Origin: JBJKRF01 sp046704785
GTDB lineage: Bacteria; Chloroflexota; Anaerolineae; Anaerolineales; Villigracilaceae
Assembly (NCBI GenBank): GCA_046704785.1
Contig: JBJKRF010000026.1
Coordinates: forward strand, 1-64,000
Direction of reading: 5' to 3'
DNA: 64,000 nt
The notes under the pieces were generated by a model. The model did not search any database. It worked only from the letters and a program-made list of their open reading frames with translations, and was not told the DNA's origin. Below, piece by piece: positions 44,742 through 53,233 of the stretch (its first letter is position 1; every line of letters begins with the position of its first letter). Both the position numbers and the translations under genes were made by a program.

Positions 44742-45719
44742 ATGACTCTCAACCTTAGTGGTTTTTCTGAAGACACAACTCCTGAAGAAAATAAGCATGT
44801 CAAAGTGCTGGTGCTCGGCGCAGGCCCTGCCGGGTTATCTGCGGCCTTGTACACGGCCCGTGCGGAGTTGAATCCTGTTGTGCTAACCGGCACCGAACTG
44901 GGGGGGCAGGCTGCCCTGACTCACACAATCGAAAATTATCCCGGATTCCCGGATGGTGTAGGCGGTTCGGAACTGGGGGAACTGTTCCAGAAACAGGCCG
45001 AACGCTTCGGGACGAAGGTCGAGTTCGATACGGCCAGCGCCGTCGATTTGAGCAAACGCCCCTTCAAAGTCAGCGGCGACAACGGCGAATACTACGCTGA
45101 TACGTTGATCGTGGCTACCGGCGCCCGTCCGAACCACCTGGAAGTGCCGGGTGAATACGAACTGACCGGTAAGGGTGTCTCCTACTGCGCGACCTGTGAC
45201 GGCTGGTTTTTCAAAGATAAGAAGGTGGTCGTGGTGGGCGGCGGCGATAGCGCCCTGGAGGAGGGTCTGTTCCTGACGCGTTATGCCTCCTCGGTGACGA
45301 TTATTCACCGCCGCGATGAATTACGCGCGGGTGCGATTCTGCAGAAGCGCGCCTTTGCCGATGAAAAGATCGACTTTATCTGGAATACGGTCGTTACCGA
45401 AGTGGTTGGTGAAGACAAAGTAACGGCGGTCAAGCTCAAAGATGTTCAGAGCGGCGAGGAACGCAGCCTCCCCGTAGACGGCGTATTCATTTTTATCGGT
45501 CATACGCCCAATACGCAAATCTTCAAAGGCCAGTTAGACATGGATGAACTGGGTTATGTAAATGCCAACCAGCGCATGGAGACCAGTGTGCCGGGCGTCT
45601 TCGTGGCCGGTGAAGTGGCCGACTCTCATTTCCGGCAGGTGGTCACCTCGGCGGGGATGGGCGCTGCCGCAGCCATCCAGGCGACCCATTTCCTCGAAAA
45701 AGAGACGGTCAATGCCTGA
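44742..45719 (+). CDS. trxB: Thioredoxin reductase
   Basis: A flavoprotein of 325 residues that passes electrons from NADPH to thioredoxin. [14 protein letters not shown] near 27-40 binds [14 protein letters not shown] contains the redox-active CxxC (CATC), [10 protein letters not shown] binds NADPH, and [20 protein letters not shown] near the end is the second FAD motif. ATGs at 44730, 44739 and 44742 are possible. The latter two lie behind GAGG. No thioredoxin gene is adjacent. A good terminator follows 30 bp after the stop. Confidence 0.93.
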   Translation: MTLNLSGFSEDTTPEENKHVKVLVLGAGPAGLSAALYTARAELNPVVLTGTELGGQAALTHTIENYPGFPDGVGGSELGELFQKQAERFGTKVEFDTASAVDLSKRPFKVSGDNGEYYADTLIVATGARPNHLEVPGEYELTGKGVSYCATCDGWFFKDKKVVVVGGGDSALEEGLFLTRYASSVTIIHRRDELRAGAILQKRAFADEKIDFIWNTVVTEVVGEDKVTAVKLKDVQSGEERSLPVDGVFIFIGHTPNTQIFKGQLDMDELGYVNANQRMETSVPGVFVAGEVADSHFRQVVTSAGMGAAAAIQATHFLEKETVNA

Positions 45720-45749
45720 CCAACTCGCAGATAAAATAGGATGAAGAGA

Positions 45750-45787
45750 AGAGACTTCCGTGTCTGATGCAGGGAGTCTCTTTTTTT
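45750..45787 (+). terminator. Terminator of trxB
   Basis: A 10-bp stem AGAGACTTCC / GGGAGTCTCT with one G-U pair and a 12-nt loop, followed by seven T residues. Confidence 0.8.
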
Positions 45788-45912
45788 GTTACAATAGAAA
45801 AGGTTTGTCTTGATGGCAAGCATATAAAGGTAGGTGGGAACCAATTTGAATTGAGTATTTGTATACAGACCCCAGAAATGGTGCCTTTTCGTGGGGCATT
45901 TGCTCCAGATAG

Positions 45913-45934
45913 GAAAACCGGTTCTTCGAGAATC
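45913..45934 (+). repeat. Short dispersed repeat related to 57357-57378
   Basis: GAAAACCGGTTCTTCGAGAA plus TC differs from the segment at 57357-57378 at three positions, all transitions by my count. Both can form a short hairpin around GGTTCT. It lies upstream of the malate dehydrogenase gene. Confidence 0.4.
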
Positions 45935-46006
45935 CTTGCCGGAGGTGGGGTGGATATTTCCCGGTGCAGTGATCTCTGAAGGACCAAAAAACGCTACGGA
46001 GGAGTT

Positions 46007-46942
46007 ATGGCTAAAGTTTCTATCATTGGCGCCGGGATGACAGGCGCGACGACTGCACACTGGCTGGCAGAGCGGGAATTGGCCGACCTGGTTTTGGTGG
46101 ATGTCGTAGAAGGGATGCCCCAGGGCAAAAGCCTGGACCTGTTCGAGGCCATGCCGATTATCGGCATGGATGTGGAAATCGTTGGCTCGAATAGTTACGA
46201 AGCGACCCAAGACTCGGATATCATCGTCATTACTGCCGGGCTACCGCGTAAGCCGGGCATGAGCCGCGATGACCTGTTGACGGCCAACGCCGAAATCGTC
46301 GGCAAGGCGACGACCGAGACGCTTAAGTATTCCCCGAATGCGATATACGTCGTCCTGACCAACCCGCTCGACACCATGGCCTACTTGGTCATGAAGCTCG
46401 GAAAGTTGCCCCCGCACCGCGTCGTCGGGCAGGCGGGCATCCTCGATTCGGCGCGCATGCGCGCCTTTGTCGCCCTGGAAACCGGCGTCAGCGTGGAAAA
46501 CATCCACTGCTATGTGATGGGGGGCCACGGCGACTCGATGGTGCCGTTGACCCGCCACTCGAACGTCGCCGGCGTTCCGCTCAAAGATTACCTGCCCGCC
46601 GACAGGTTGGAAGCCATCGTCGAACGTACCCGTAAAGGCGGCGGTGAGATTGTCAACCTGCTCAAGACTGGTTCCGCGTTTTATGCCCCGTCGGCAGCGA
46701 TCTCTCAGATGGTGGAAGCCATCTTGAAAGACAAGCGCCTGGTGGTTCCGGCGGCAGCCTACATGCAAGGTGAATATGGTCTGAAAGACATCTTCTTTGG
46801 CGTCCCGACCATGTTGGGGCGCAAAGGAGTGGAAAAGGTCATCGAATACGATTTGAATGATGAGGAACGCGCTGCCCTGGAGAAATCTGCCGCGGCGGTC
46901 GAGGAAACAGTCAGTGCTTTGCACAATCTGGTCAAGCTTTGA
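46007..46942 (+). CDS. mdh: Malate dehydrogenase (LDH-like type)
   Basis: A 311-residue NAD-dependent enzyme converting malate and oxaloacetate in the TCA cycle. GAGMTGATTAHWLAE (about 8-22) binds NAD, LPRKPGMSRDDLL (about 79-91) supplies the substrate-binding Arg residues expected for malate rather than lactate, and YVMGGHGDSMVPLTRHS (about 171-187) contains the catalytic His. Length and motifs match the LDH-like MDH group. GGAGG precedes the ATG. The citrate synthase gene follows after 118 bp, so two successive TCA enzymes are neighbours. Confidence 0.95.
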   Translation: MAKVSIIGAGMTGATTAHWLAERELADLVLVDVVEGMPQGKSLDLFEAMPIIGMDVEIVGSNSYEATQDSDIIVITAGLPRKPGMSRDDLLTANAEIVGKATTETLKYSPNAIYVVLTNPLDTMAYLVMKLGKLPPHRVVGQAGILDSARMRAFVALETGVSVENIHCYVMGGHGDSMVPLTRHSNVAGVPLKDYLPADRLEAIVERTRKGGGEIVNLLKTGSAFYAPSAAISQMVEAILKDKRLVVPAAAYMQGEYGLKDIFFGVPTMLGRKGVEKVIEYDLNDEERAALEKSAAAVEETVSALHNLVKL

Positions 46943-47060
46943 CCTGCGTGCAGTCGGCTGCGTTTACTATTCAGGTTCCCGAAAGTGCCGTGGAATGGGA
47001 GTAGTTCATCCTTGCGACGATATTTCCGTGGGAACCATTATTTGCTCGAGGAGATAAACT

Positions 47061-48377
47061 ATGATCCTTCATGACAAGATTGCTGCTCAGTTACCGCAGT
47101 GGCGTGAGCGTGCCGCCCAACTCGCCAAAGAGCATGGCGATGTCGTCGTCGATCAGGTGACTGTTAAGCAGGTCTATGGCGGGATGCGTAACGTCAAGTC
47201 TTTGGTGACGGACATCTCTTTCGTCGACCCGGCAGAGGGAATCCGTTTTCGTGGCATGTCCATCCCCGAAGTGTTGGCAGCGCTCCCCAAGCCCGACGGT
47301 CTGGCCATGCCTTACGTTGGCGGTCTGTATTATTTGCTGCTCATCGGTGAAATTCCTACCAAAGCCCAAGCTGAAGAAGTCGAGGCGGAATGGGCCAAAC
47401 GTGCTGCGGTGCCTGCCTATGTTCACGATGTAATCCGCGCCATGCCCAAAGAAACGCATCCCATGACGTTGTTCTCGCAGGCTGTTCTGGCGTTGCAAAA
47501 CGGCTCGTCGTTCACGAAAAAATATCACCAGGGCATGACCAAAGACGTTTACTGGGAGCCGGCCCTGGACGACAGCCTGGATTTGACGGCCAAACTGCCG
47601 CTGATCGCTGCCTTTATCTACGGGCTGAAATATCGGGATGGCAAAGAACCGGCCTGGGACCCCAAGCTGGACTACGGGGCCAATTTCGCCGCCATGTTGG
47701 GCGTCTCGGACCAAAAAGGTTATTCCGAGTTGGCGCGTCTGTACTTTATCCTGCATTCCGACCACGAGTCGGGGAACGTCTCGGCGCACGCCATGCACCT
47801 GGTTGGCTCATCGCTCTCCGACCCATTCTATGCTTTCTCGGCGGCTTTGAACGGCTTGGCCGGTCCGCTCCATGGTCTGGCCAACCAGGAATGCCTGGGG
47901 TGGTTGATCGACGTTAAGAATCAGTTCGGCGGCGTTCCCACACGCGAGCAGTTATACAAGTTTGCCTGGGATACGCTCAACGACGGCAAAGTCATTCCCG
48001 GCTATGGGCATGCGGTGCTGCGTGTGCCTGATCCGCGCTTCACGGCGCAGATGAAATTTGCCAAGGAGCACTTCCCGCAGGACGAACTTGTGCGTCTGGC
48101 CGATTTGGTCTTCGATGTCGTGCCGCAGGTGCTGAAAGAACAAGGCAAGGCCAAGAATCCGGCGCCGAACGTGGACGCTATCTCCGGTACGCTGCAATAC
48201 TATTACGGCGTGCGTGAGTTCGACTTCTACACGGTGTTGTTCGGTGTAGGACGCGCCCTGGGTGTGACTGCCAACTATGTTTGGGCGCGGGCGCTTGGGC
48301 AGCCGATTGAACGCCCCAAATCGATGACCACGAAGATGCTCGAAGAAGCCGTCGAAGAGTCAGTCCAGCACGTCTGA
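47061..48377 (+). CDS. gltA: Citrate synthase, mitochondrial (eukaryote-like) type
   Basis: A 438-residue enzyme condensing acetyl-CoA with oxaloacetate. SDHESGNVSAHAMHLVGSSL (about 233-252), NGLAGPLHGLANQE (about 264-277), PGYGHAVLRVPDPRF (about 313-327) with an active-site His, and PNVDAISG (about 373-380) with the active-site Asp are present. These segments, together with YTVLFGVGRALGV and ERPKSM, are nearly those of the mitochondrial enzyme rather than the usual bacterial GltA. It lacks a mitochondrial targeting peptide. Strong GAGGAG upstream. It probably shares a transcript with mdh or follows its own promoter. Confidence 0.93.
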   Translation: MILHDKIAAQLPQWRERAAQLAKEHGDVVVDQVTVKQVYGGMRNVKSLVTDISFVDPAEGIRFRGMSIPEVLAALPKPDGLAMPYVGGLYYLLLIGEIPTKAQAEEVEAEWAKRAAVPAYVHDVIRAMPKETHPMTLFSQAVLALQNGSSFTKKYHQGMTKDVYWEPALDDSLDLTAKLPLIAAFIYGLKYRDGKEPAWDPKLDYGANFAAMLGVSDQKGYSELARLYFILHSDHESGNVSAHAMHLVGSSLSDPFYAFSAALNGLAGPLHGLANQECLGWLIDVKNQFGGVPTREQLYKFAWDTLNDGKVIPGYGHAVLRVPDPRFTAQMKFAKEHFPQDELVRLADLVFDVVPQVLKEQGKAKNPAPNVDAISGTLQYYYGVREFDFYTVLFGVGRALGVTANYVWARALGQPIERPKSMTTKMLEEAVEESVQHV

Positions 48378-48404
48378 CAGCGGCTTGTAATCAGAAAAAG
48401 AAAA

Positions 48405-48435
48405 CGACCTCCCCGCATTCGTTGCAGGGAGGTCG
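48405..48435. terminator. Bidirectional terminator between gltA and the LysM gene
   Basis: A 9-bp stem CGACCTCCC / GGGAGGTCG flanked by A and T runs (AAAA before, CTTTTT after), between convergent genes. Confidence 0.8.
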
Positions 48436-48464
48436 TGCTTTTTATGAGCTTCGATTTTGCGCCT

Positions 48465-49628
48465 TTAGGGCGCTGATGTGGCCGTTGCTTGTTGGGCCAC
48501 CCCTTGCCAGGAGAAGACCCGCGGCGTCGACTCGGCGCCAGCCGAATCCCAGATGGGTTGCCCCTGGTCGTCGGTGCCGCTCTGACGGACGGTGGTGACC
48601 CACCATCGGAAGACGTGCGCTGCGTTGTCTGCCGGGCGGAAGCTGGTTGGAATGTTGAACTTCGTGTCCGTCACATATTGCACCAATCGACGGCCCTGGT
48701 TATCGGTCACGTCCTCGACGATGACCTGGTAGGCCTCGTTATCGCGCAGCGTGCCAATGGAGGCCCATTGCAGGGTAATAGTATCGTTGGCGAGTGTGAA
48801 GGAGGCTCCGTCGGCGGGGAGCAGCAGGTTCGGCGCCGGGTACGGCGGCGGGATGGTCGGTGTCGGCGAAGGACCGGGTGTGGCGGCGCGTTGACAGAGC
48901 GGAATAACCAGATTCATCCCCAGGAAGACCGTATCCGTGCTCAAGCCATTGTAGGACTTGATCGCGTCGGCGGGAACGTTGTAATTGGCGGCGATGATCG
49001 AGAGCGTGTCGTTCGCCTGAACGGTGTATGTGACCTTGTCGCAGGCGGCTTGGGTTGCCTGGGCCGGCTCGAGCGTGGCGGTGGCGGCTGGTAGCGGCGT
49101 GGGCGTTGGATAGGGAACCTGGAGTTTTTGCCCGACGACGAGGTTGGTGCAGGCGGCTGACAGGTTGTTGAGCAAGATGATGCTTTGCACCGAGACATTG
49201 AACGTCAGGGCGATGGATAGACAGGTGTCGCCACTGACAACGGTATAGGCAAAGGGGGGTTGTGTGGTGGGCGAGGGAACCGGCGTCGCCGTAAAAGCTT
49301 CGGTCGGCGTCGCCGTTTCTGTCAAAGTGGGCGTGATGGTCGCCGTATCTACGCTCCCCGGCCCCGACGGCGTGTTGCCGGTCAAACGGAAGGCTGCAAA
49401 GACCACGCCTGCGCCGACGATCAGGAACACGGCCAACAGGCCCAGGGCTGCCGGAAGGCTGAGTGTAATCTCCGGCATGCGATTGGCCTGGACAGCTTTC
49501 GTGGACTTGCTCCCAACCGAAGGGGAAAGCTCCGTGCCGCAGACCAGACAACGCGTGGCATTTTCTGCCAGACGCGTGCCACACGTCGGACAGATTTTTG
49601 TGCTTGAGCTTGGGTTTTCTGGACTCAT
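48465..49628 (-). CDS. Zinc-ribbon, membrane-anchored double-LysM protein
   Basis: A 387-residue protein. A zinc ribbon CPTCGTRL...CLVCGTEL (about 13-31) lies in the cytoplasm, then a single membrane helix at about 55-80, then a Thr/Pro-rich linker. Two LysM domains follow: YTVVSGDTCLSIALTFNVSV (about 125-144) and YTVQANDTLSIIAANYNVPA (about 199-218). The last 120 residues are a beta-rich domain with LQWASIGTL and FRWWVTTV. It should bind peptidoglycan outside while the zinc ribbon senses or binds a partner inside. The ATG at 49628 lies 10 nt behind a TATAAT box and lacks a Shine-Dalgarno. Confidence 0.8.
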   Translation of the reverse strand: MSPENPSSSTKICPTCGTRLAENATRCLVCGTELSPSVGSKSTKAVQANRMPEITLSLPAALGLLAVFLIVGAGVVFAAFRLTGNTPSGPGSVDTATITPTLTETATPTEAFTATPVPSPTTQPPFAYTVVSGDTCLSIALTFNVSVQSIILLNNLSAACTNLVVGQKLQVPYPTPTPLPAATATLEPAQATQAACDKVTYTVQANDTLSIIAANYNVPADAIKSYNGLSTDTVFLGMNLVIPLCQRAATPGPSPTPTIPPPYPAPNLLLPADGASFTLANDTITLQWASIGTLRDNEAYQVIVEDVTDNQGRRLVQYVTDTKFNIPTSFRPADNAAHVFRWWVTTVRQSGTDDQGQPIWDSAGAESTPRVFSWQGVAQQATATSAP

Positions 49629-49638
49629 ACGAAGGCCG

Positions 49639-49644
49639 ATTATA
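49639..49644 (-). promoter_or_regulatory. -10 box of a probable leaderless LysM-gene mRNA
   Basis: On the minus strand TATAAT ends exactly 10 nt before the ATG at 49628. No Shine-Dalgarno is present. Confidence 0.55.
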
Positions 49645-49762
49645 CCACGTTGGCGATGCCTGGCATTGTCCAGGTTCCTTAGAACTTCCCGTGGCATGGA
49701 GCGCCATCCATTCTCTATTTCATCCTGAATAGGTTACGCCTGCGTTGGTTGGTGACGCCAAC

Positions 49763-49794
49763 ACGGCCACGGAAGCATTTGCTTCCGTGGCCGT
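49763..49794. terminator. Long GC-rich hairpin downstream of the 320-residue gene
   Basis: A perfect 15-bp inverted repeat ACGGCCACGGAAGCA / TGCTTCCGTGGCCGT with a minimal loop, followed on the plus strand by TTT. It lies between the stop of the minus-strand 320-residue gene and the LysM promoter, so it is probably the terminator of the former. Confidence 0.6.
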
Positions 49795-49879
49795 TTCCCG
49801 GTCGGGTTTGCCGGTTTCAGTTAATTGTGTCCCAAATCGCTCAAGGTGTCATCCAACTGTGGCCTGCTGATTATCGGCA

Positions 49880-50842
49880 CTATCCCATGTACATGTCGTT
49901 CTTTACTTTCTGGATGAGCCAGGTATAACTCCCACCAATCGTCAAGGAACCGCTTGCATCCTCCGATGTGGACAACCCGACACGTCCGGTACCGACAAGC
50001 GGCTCGGCCTTGACGTATGGGGGCTTTTTCCCTGGCGGTGACCAGGACAGACCCAGACCATAGATGCCGTTATCCATATTACCGGTTCCACTGACATCGA
50101 CGAACCAACCGCTGATGTTGGTGGGGTCCTTGGCCAGGAAGCCAAAATTGATACCGAACTCAGCACCAGCGCCATCGGAGCTGGTTGCTCCGATGGCGCC
50201 TCCTGCAGCGGCGAACACGCAACTCTGGTATTTATAATCTGCAGCGTGATCTAACAGGTAGCTGATCCCGATCGTGCCGCTGGCGCCACCCGTCACTCCG
50301 TCGCCGCTGACACCAAAGCTGAGATCGGCAGCGAAGACGAACGAGGTGCCAAACAGCTTGTGCCCGGCGTCGAGTGTCTCCTTCATTACGTCACTCTTAA
50401 GTAACTCAGCTATATTGTCCATGCTGCTGGAGAATTTTCCGGCGAGCAAACTGTCACGAATCTCCGTGAGGATATTGGTAGGCTTGGAAAACAGCTTGCT
50501 TTCCGCTTTGCCCATCGCGATTACGAACTTGACGTAGTCATCCACATATTTCTTGTAGATGGCGCGATAAGCCTCTTTGATTGCCTCTTCGGCAAGATCC
50601 TTGGTCCAATCGGTGCCTGCCTTCCATGTCTTTTGGGCATAGTTCGCTGCGGTATTCAAATCGTCCAGCGAGTAGTCGAGCGCTTTATCGAGACCATCCT
50701 CGATCGCGCCAGTGGCCTGGTTATATTTCTTCCCAGCATATTTGACCGTTTGTTTTGCAGTCTTTTCGGCATCCTTGGTTGCGCTTTCGGTGGCTTTCTT
50801 GGTTTTGTGAGACGCTTTTTTGGCAATCTTCTTTATGCCCAT
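49880..50842 (-). CDS. Lys/Ala-rich amphipathic protein with beta-rich C-terminus
   Basis: A 320-residue protein of unknown family. The first 60 residues are extremely rich in Lys and Ala with repeated TKKATES/DAEKTAKQ units, resembling LEA-like or amphipathic membrane-binding helices. Residues 60-165 continue as helices with Tyr, Leu and Lys. Residues about 165-320 switch to Gly-rich alternating beta strands such as SFGVSGDGVTGGASGTIGIS and FGINFGFLAKDP. The helix-then-beta layout reverses that of the 1297-residue protein at 11135, which shares the Tyr/Ala/Leu-Lys helix style. No signal peptide. Strong AAGGAG before the ATG at 50842. Confidence 0.65.
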   Translation of the reverse strand: MGIKKIAKKASHKTKKATESATKDAEKTAKQTVKYAGKKYNQATGAIEDGLDKALDYSLDDLNTAANYAQKTWKAGTDWTKDLAEEAIKEAYRAIYKKYVDDYVKFVIAMGKAESKLFSKPTNILTEIRDSLLAGKFSSSMDNIAELLKSDVMKETLDAGHKLFGTSFVFAADLSFGVSGDGVTGGASGTIGISYLLDHAADYKYQSCVFAAAGGAIGATSSDGAGAEFGINFGFLAKDPTNISGWFVDVSGTGNMDNGIYGLGLSWSPPGKKPPYVKAEPLVGTGRVGLSTSEDASGSLTIGGSYTWLIQKVKNDMYMG

Positions 50843-51342
50843 GGTTATTTCTCCTTATTCATAATTTATTGTGATGGATAAAAAGTGACAACAGACCCAT
50901 GTATGAAAGGCGAGGGTAGAAGCACAACACCCAACCGAAATATGATAGGACAATCGTCTACCAGATTGATAGAGTCGGGCAAGTGCGTCAATCCATCCCC
51001 TTCTTGCGATTGGACGAATTAATTATATAGTAGGATTTATCTAAGCGCACCTTTTTTGTCTTTTTTTGTGGTTGTTTAGGGGTTCTTGTGGCGCCGGTTC
51101 TACTGGCTGGCGTTGAACAGTTCCGCTTTCTTCCTTGCTATGTTTTGGCGAGACAAGGGGCAAAGGTCGAATTCAGGACCGATGTCAACGGTGGAGAATT
51201 ACAACCGAATCGGTGAGTGTTTCCAAGGGTTGTTCTTGCCCATTTGTGATATGCTCACATCGTATCTGTGTGTCGAGAGAAAATTTTGGCCTCACCTGAT
51301 TGAAAACCTGTATCGTCAGGCTCTGCCTTTATGGAGGCTTCC
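50843..51342. other. AT-richer intergenic region, no gene seen
   Basis: About 500 bp upstream of the minus-strand 320-residue gene and the plus-strand pseudogene. It contains T-rich tracts (CTTTTTTTGT around 51060) and AT-rich promoter-like sequence. An 86-codon frame at 51086-51346 has no protein character. Composition differs from the neighbouring genes and may mark older insertions. Confidence 0.45.
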
Positions 51343-51669
51343 ATGAACAAAAATCGACCCCTATCTACGTTCCTATCGAGTGATCTTGGGATTCTGATTT
51401 TGCTCGCGCTGGCGCGCGTGCTGTTACAGGTCTTTACCAATGGGACCTACGGCTTTCATCAGGATGAATTGGTCACGATGGATATTGCCACGCGCCACCT
51501 GGCCTGGGGCTACGTCGCCTGGCCGCCAGTCACGCCATTTTTGGCGCGGGTAGCATTGTGGCTGTTTGGTCTGTCGCCCGTCGGTTTGCGTTCCTTTGTC
51601 GTCTTGGCGGAAGCTCTCGTGATGTTGTTAACGGGACTGATGGTCCGTGACTTGGGTGGCGGCCGTTGA
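51343..51669 (+). pseudogene. Truncated GT39-like (PMT/ArnT) glycosyltransferase
   Basis: A 108-codon frame with the N-terminal part of a dolichyl-phosphate-mannose-transferase-like enzyme: GFHQDELVTMDIATRHLAWG then WPPVTPFLARVALWLFGLSP and LTGLMVRDLGGGR. Full-length members have 450-550 residues. Here the frame stops right after the first luminal loop and second helix region, and no remainder is found downstream. ATG at 51343 behind GGAGG. I regard it as a remnant, perhaps cut when the metal-permease operon or its flank was inserted. Confidence 0.7.
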
Positions 51670-51800
51670 GCAGGCGCCAAGTAACAACGAAAGGAAAAGA
51701 GTGATGATGGTTGACCTTAATCGAACATGATTTATTTTCGCCGACATATGGATACCCTTCTCTATGATTGAATGACAAGGATCTCTTGATCTTTATTGAT

Positions 51801-51819
51801 ATTGATAATCGTTATCAAT
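51801..51819. promoter_or_regulatory. Fur/Zur-like operator palindrome
   Basis: ATTGATAATCGTTATCAAT is a perfect 8-3-8 palindrome. Its core TGATAATcGTTATCA differs at only one base from the 7-1-7 Fur-type consensus TGATAATnATTATCA. It sits between two gene ends: the truncated pseudogene and the 3-prime end of the metal-permease operon. No gene start is next to it, so it is an orphan operator, perhaps left from a lost metal-uptake gene, or it controls a short transcript not recognised here. Confidence 0.6.
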
Positions 51820-51859
51820 TATAGAGGATTTCATTCCAGAGTCAATGCTCTCGGACGAA

Positions 51860-53233
51860 TCAGGGTAGCCAGTGTGGGGACAAAGCATTTTCTACAACGA
51901 TGTGAAATTCCTGCCCGGGATACCATACCCCCACCTCGGGCTTGAAGGTGCTACCTAGATTATCCCGCTGAATGGCCAGCCCTGTCCCCCAAGGATCCCA
52001 CTGATAGGAATCGTAGGTATAGCTCGGTCCATTTGTAATGGTTGGCCCTCCCAGCGTATCCGGCTGGATGACCCATAATTGGCGGCCCAGTTTTTGTGGA
52101 TCGGGGCGCATACTGACCACGATCTGGTCTCCGCTGGGAGACCACACCGGGTTGCCATAGGCGTAATCGGCTGTATCGCTGGTCTTGCCCAGGAAGATAC
52201 TCACCTGGCCTGTCTTGAAGTCCGCCCGGTAGAGATAAGTCTTCAGGATGTTATTCACCCCCGTGGTTTGATCGGTGTAGATGAGAGAACTGCTGTCCGG
52301 AGACCAACTGCCCAGCAAGCCAATGTTGCTCGGCAACGAAACCTGCTGGCCCGATTTGAGATTGATGACGCGGATCTGGGCAGCTATGCCATCATAGGTG
52401 GACAGCCAGTTGCCATCGGGCGACCACAAGATGCCGTAACCGATGGCCTGCGGATCGGAAAAAGCCGGGCGATTGTCGGCCGTTTGAACATTGATGACCC
52501 ATGGCCGCGGAGCGCCCGTGGGAGAGTTTGCGGTAAGTCCCGCGGCTTCGCGGTCGTACGCGATCAGCGTCCCGTCCGGCGACCAGATGGGCGAGGAGCA
52601 GCGGCTCGCGCCGCAGTCGAGCAGGCGGCGCGGGTTCTGGCCGTCGCGGTCGATCAACCACAGATCCATGCCGCCCTGATCCTTGGCCATCGAATAGACG
52701 ATCGCATCCCCGGAGGGCGAGACGTCGAAGTCGTAGATCCTTCCACCGGTGGAGGTCAATTCACGCGGTGTTCCGCCTTGGGCAGGGATGACCATTAACT
52801 CGTTTTTTGGGTCGGCGTAATTCAGGTAGAGGATCGCAGGTTGACGGACCGTTAGGGTCCAGGCGGCGTCATTTCGCAGCCAATCGCCGTTTGCGCCAAG
52901 CTGGCCGCGGACCAGGCGGACAGAAATCTTCCCCTGGTACGCTTTTGCCGGGACGAATCGTGCTGTGTGGTCGTCCTGCCAGTCCAGCTTCCCCGGAATG
53001 GACGGTTGCAGTTCCAGCTGATTTTCGACGTCACGCTGACGCACGGCCTGCGAAAATATGAAAGTCAGCGGCTCATAGGGACTGATTTGATCCTCTGGAT
53101 TTGTGGTATGCAGGCTGACGGACACACCCAGCCAGTTGATGTAAGCGATGAGACTGACAGCAGACAAAGCCAGGACGGCAAGCATTGTCCCAGCTCTTCT
53201 ATCGAGGCACTGCATTTCCTGCGCTAAGGTCAT
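51860..53233 (-). CDS. Membrane-anchored PD40 (TolB-like) propeller with N-terminal Ig-like domain
   Basis: A 457-residue protein: an N-terminal membrane anchor (about 15-35), an Ig-like domain (about 40-130) with ISPYEPLTFIFSQAV, and a TolB-like propeller (about 140-457) with DFDVSPSGDAIVYSM, SPDGTLIAYDRE and PVWSPSGDQIVVSM repeats. A CX4C motif, DCGASRCSSPIW, lies at the same place as in the NicO fusion at 29726. Its ATG overlaps the stop of the TIGR03943 gene (ATGA), which fixes the start and shows translational coupling. The longer frame to 53425 is only antisense sequence of that gene. It is probably the outer partner of the metal permease. Confidence 0.75.
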   Translation of the reverse strand: MTLAQEMQCLDRRAGTMLAVLALSAVSLIAYINWLGVSVSLHTTNPEDQISPYEPLTFIFSQAVRQRDVENQLELQPSIPGKLDWQDDHTARFVPAKAYQGKISVRLVRGQLGANGDWLRNDAAWTLTVRQPAILYLNYADPKNELMVIPAQGGTPRELTSTGGRIYDFDVSPSGDAIVYSMAKDQGGMDLWLIDRDGQNPRRLLDCGASRCSSPIWSPDGTLIAYDREAAGLTANSPTGAPRPWVINVQTADNRPAFSDPQAIGYGILWSPDGNWLSTYDGIAAQIRVINLKSGQQVSLPSNIGLLGSWSPDSSSLIYTDQTTGVNNILKTYLYRADFKTGQVSIFLGKTSDTADYAYGNPVWSPSGDQIVVSMRPDPQKLGRQLWVIQPDTLGGPTITNGPSYTYDSYQWDPWGTGLAIQRDNLGSTFKPEVGVWYPGQEFHIVVENALSPHWLP

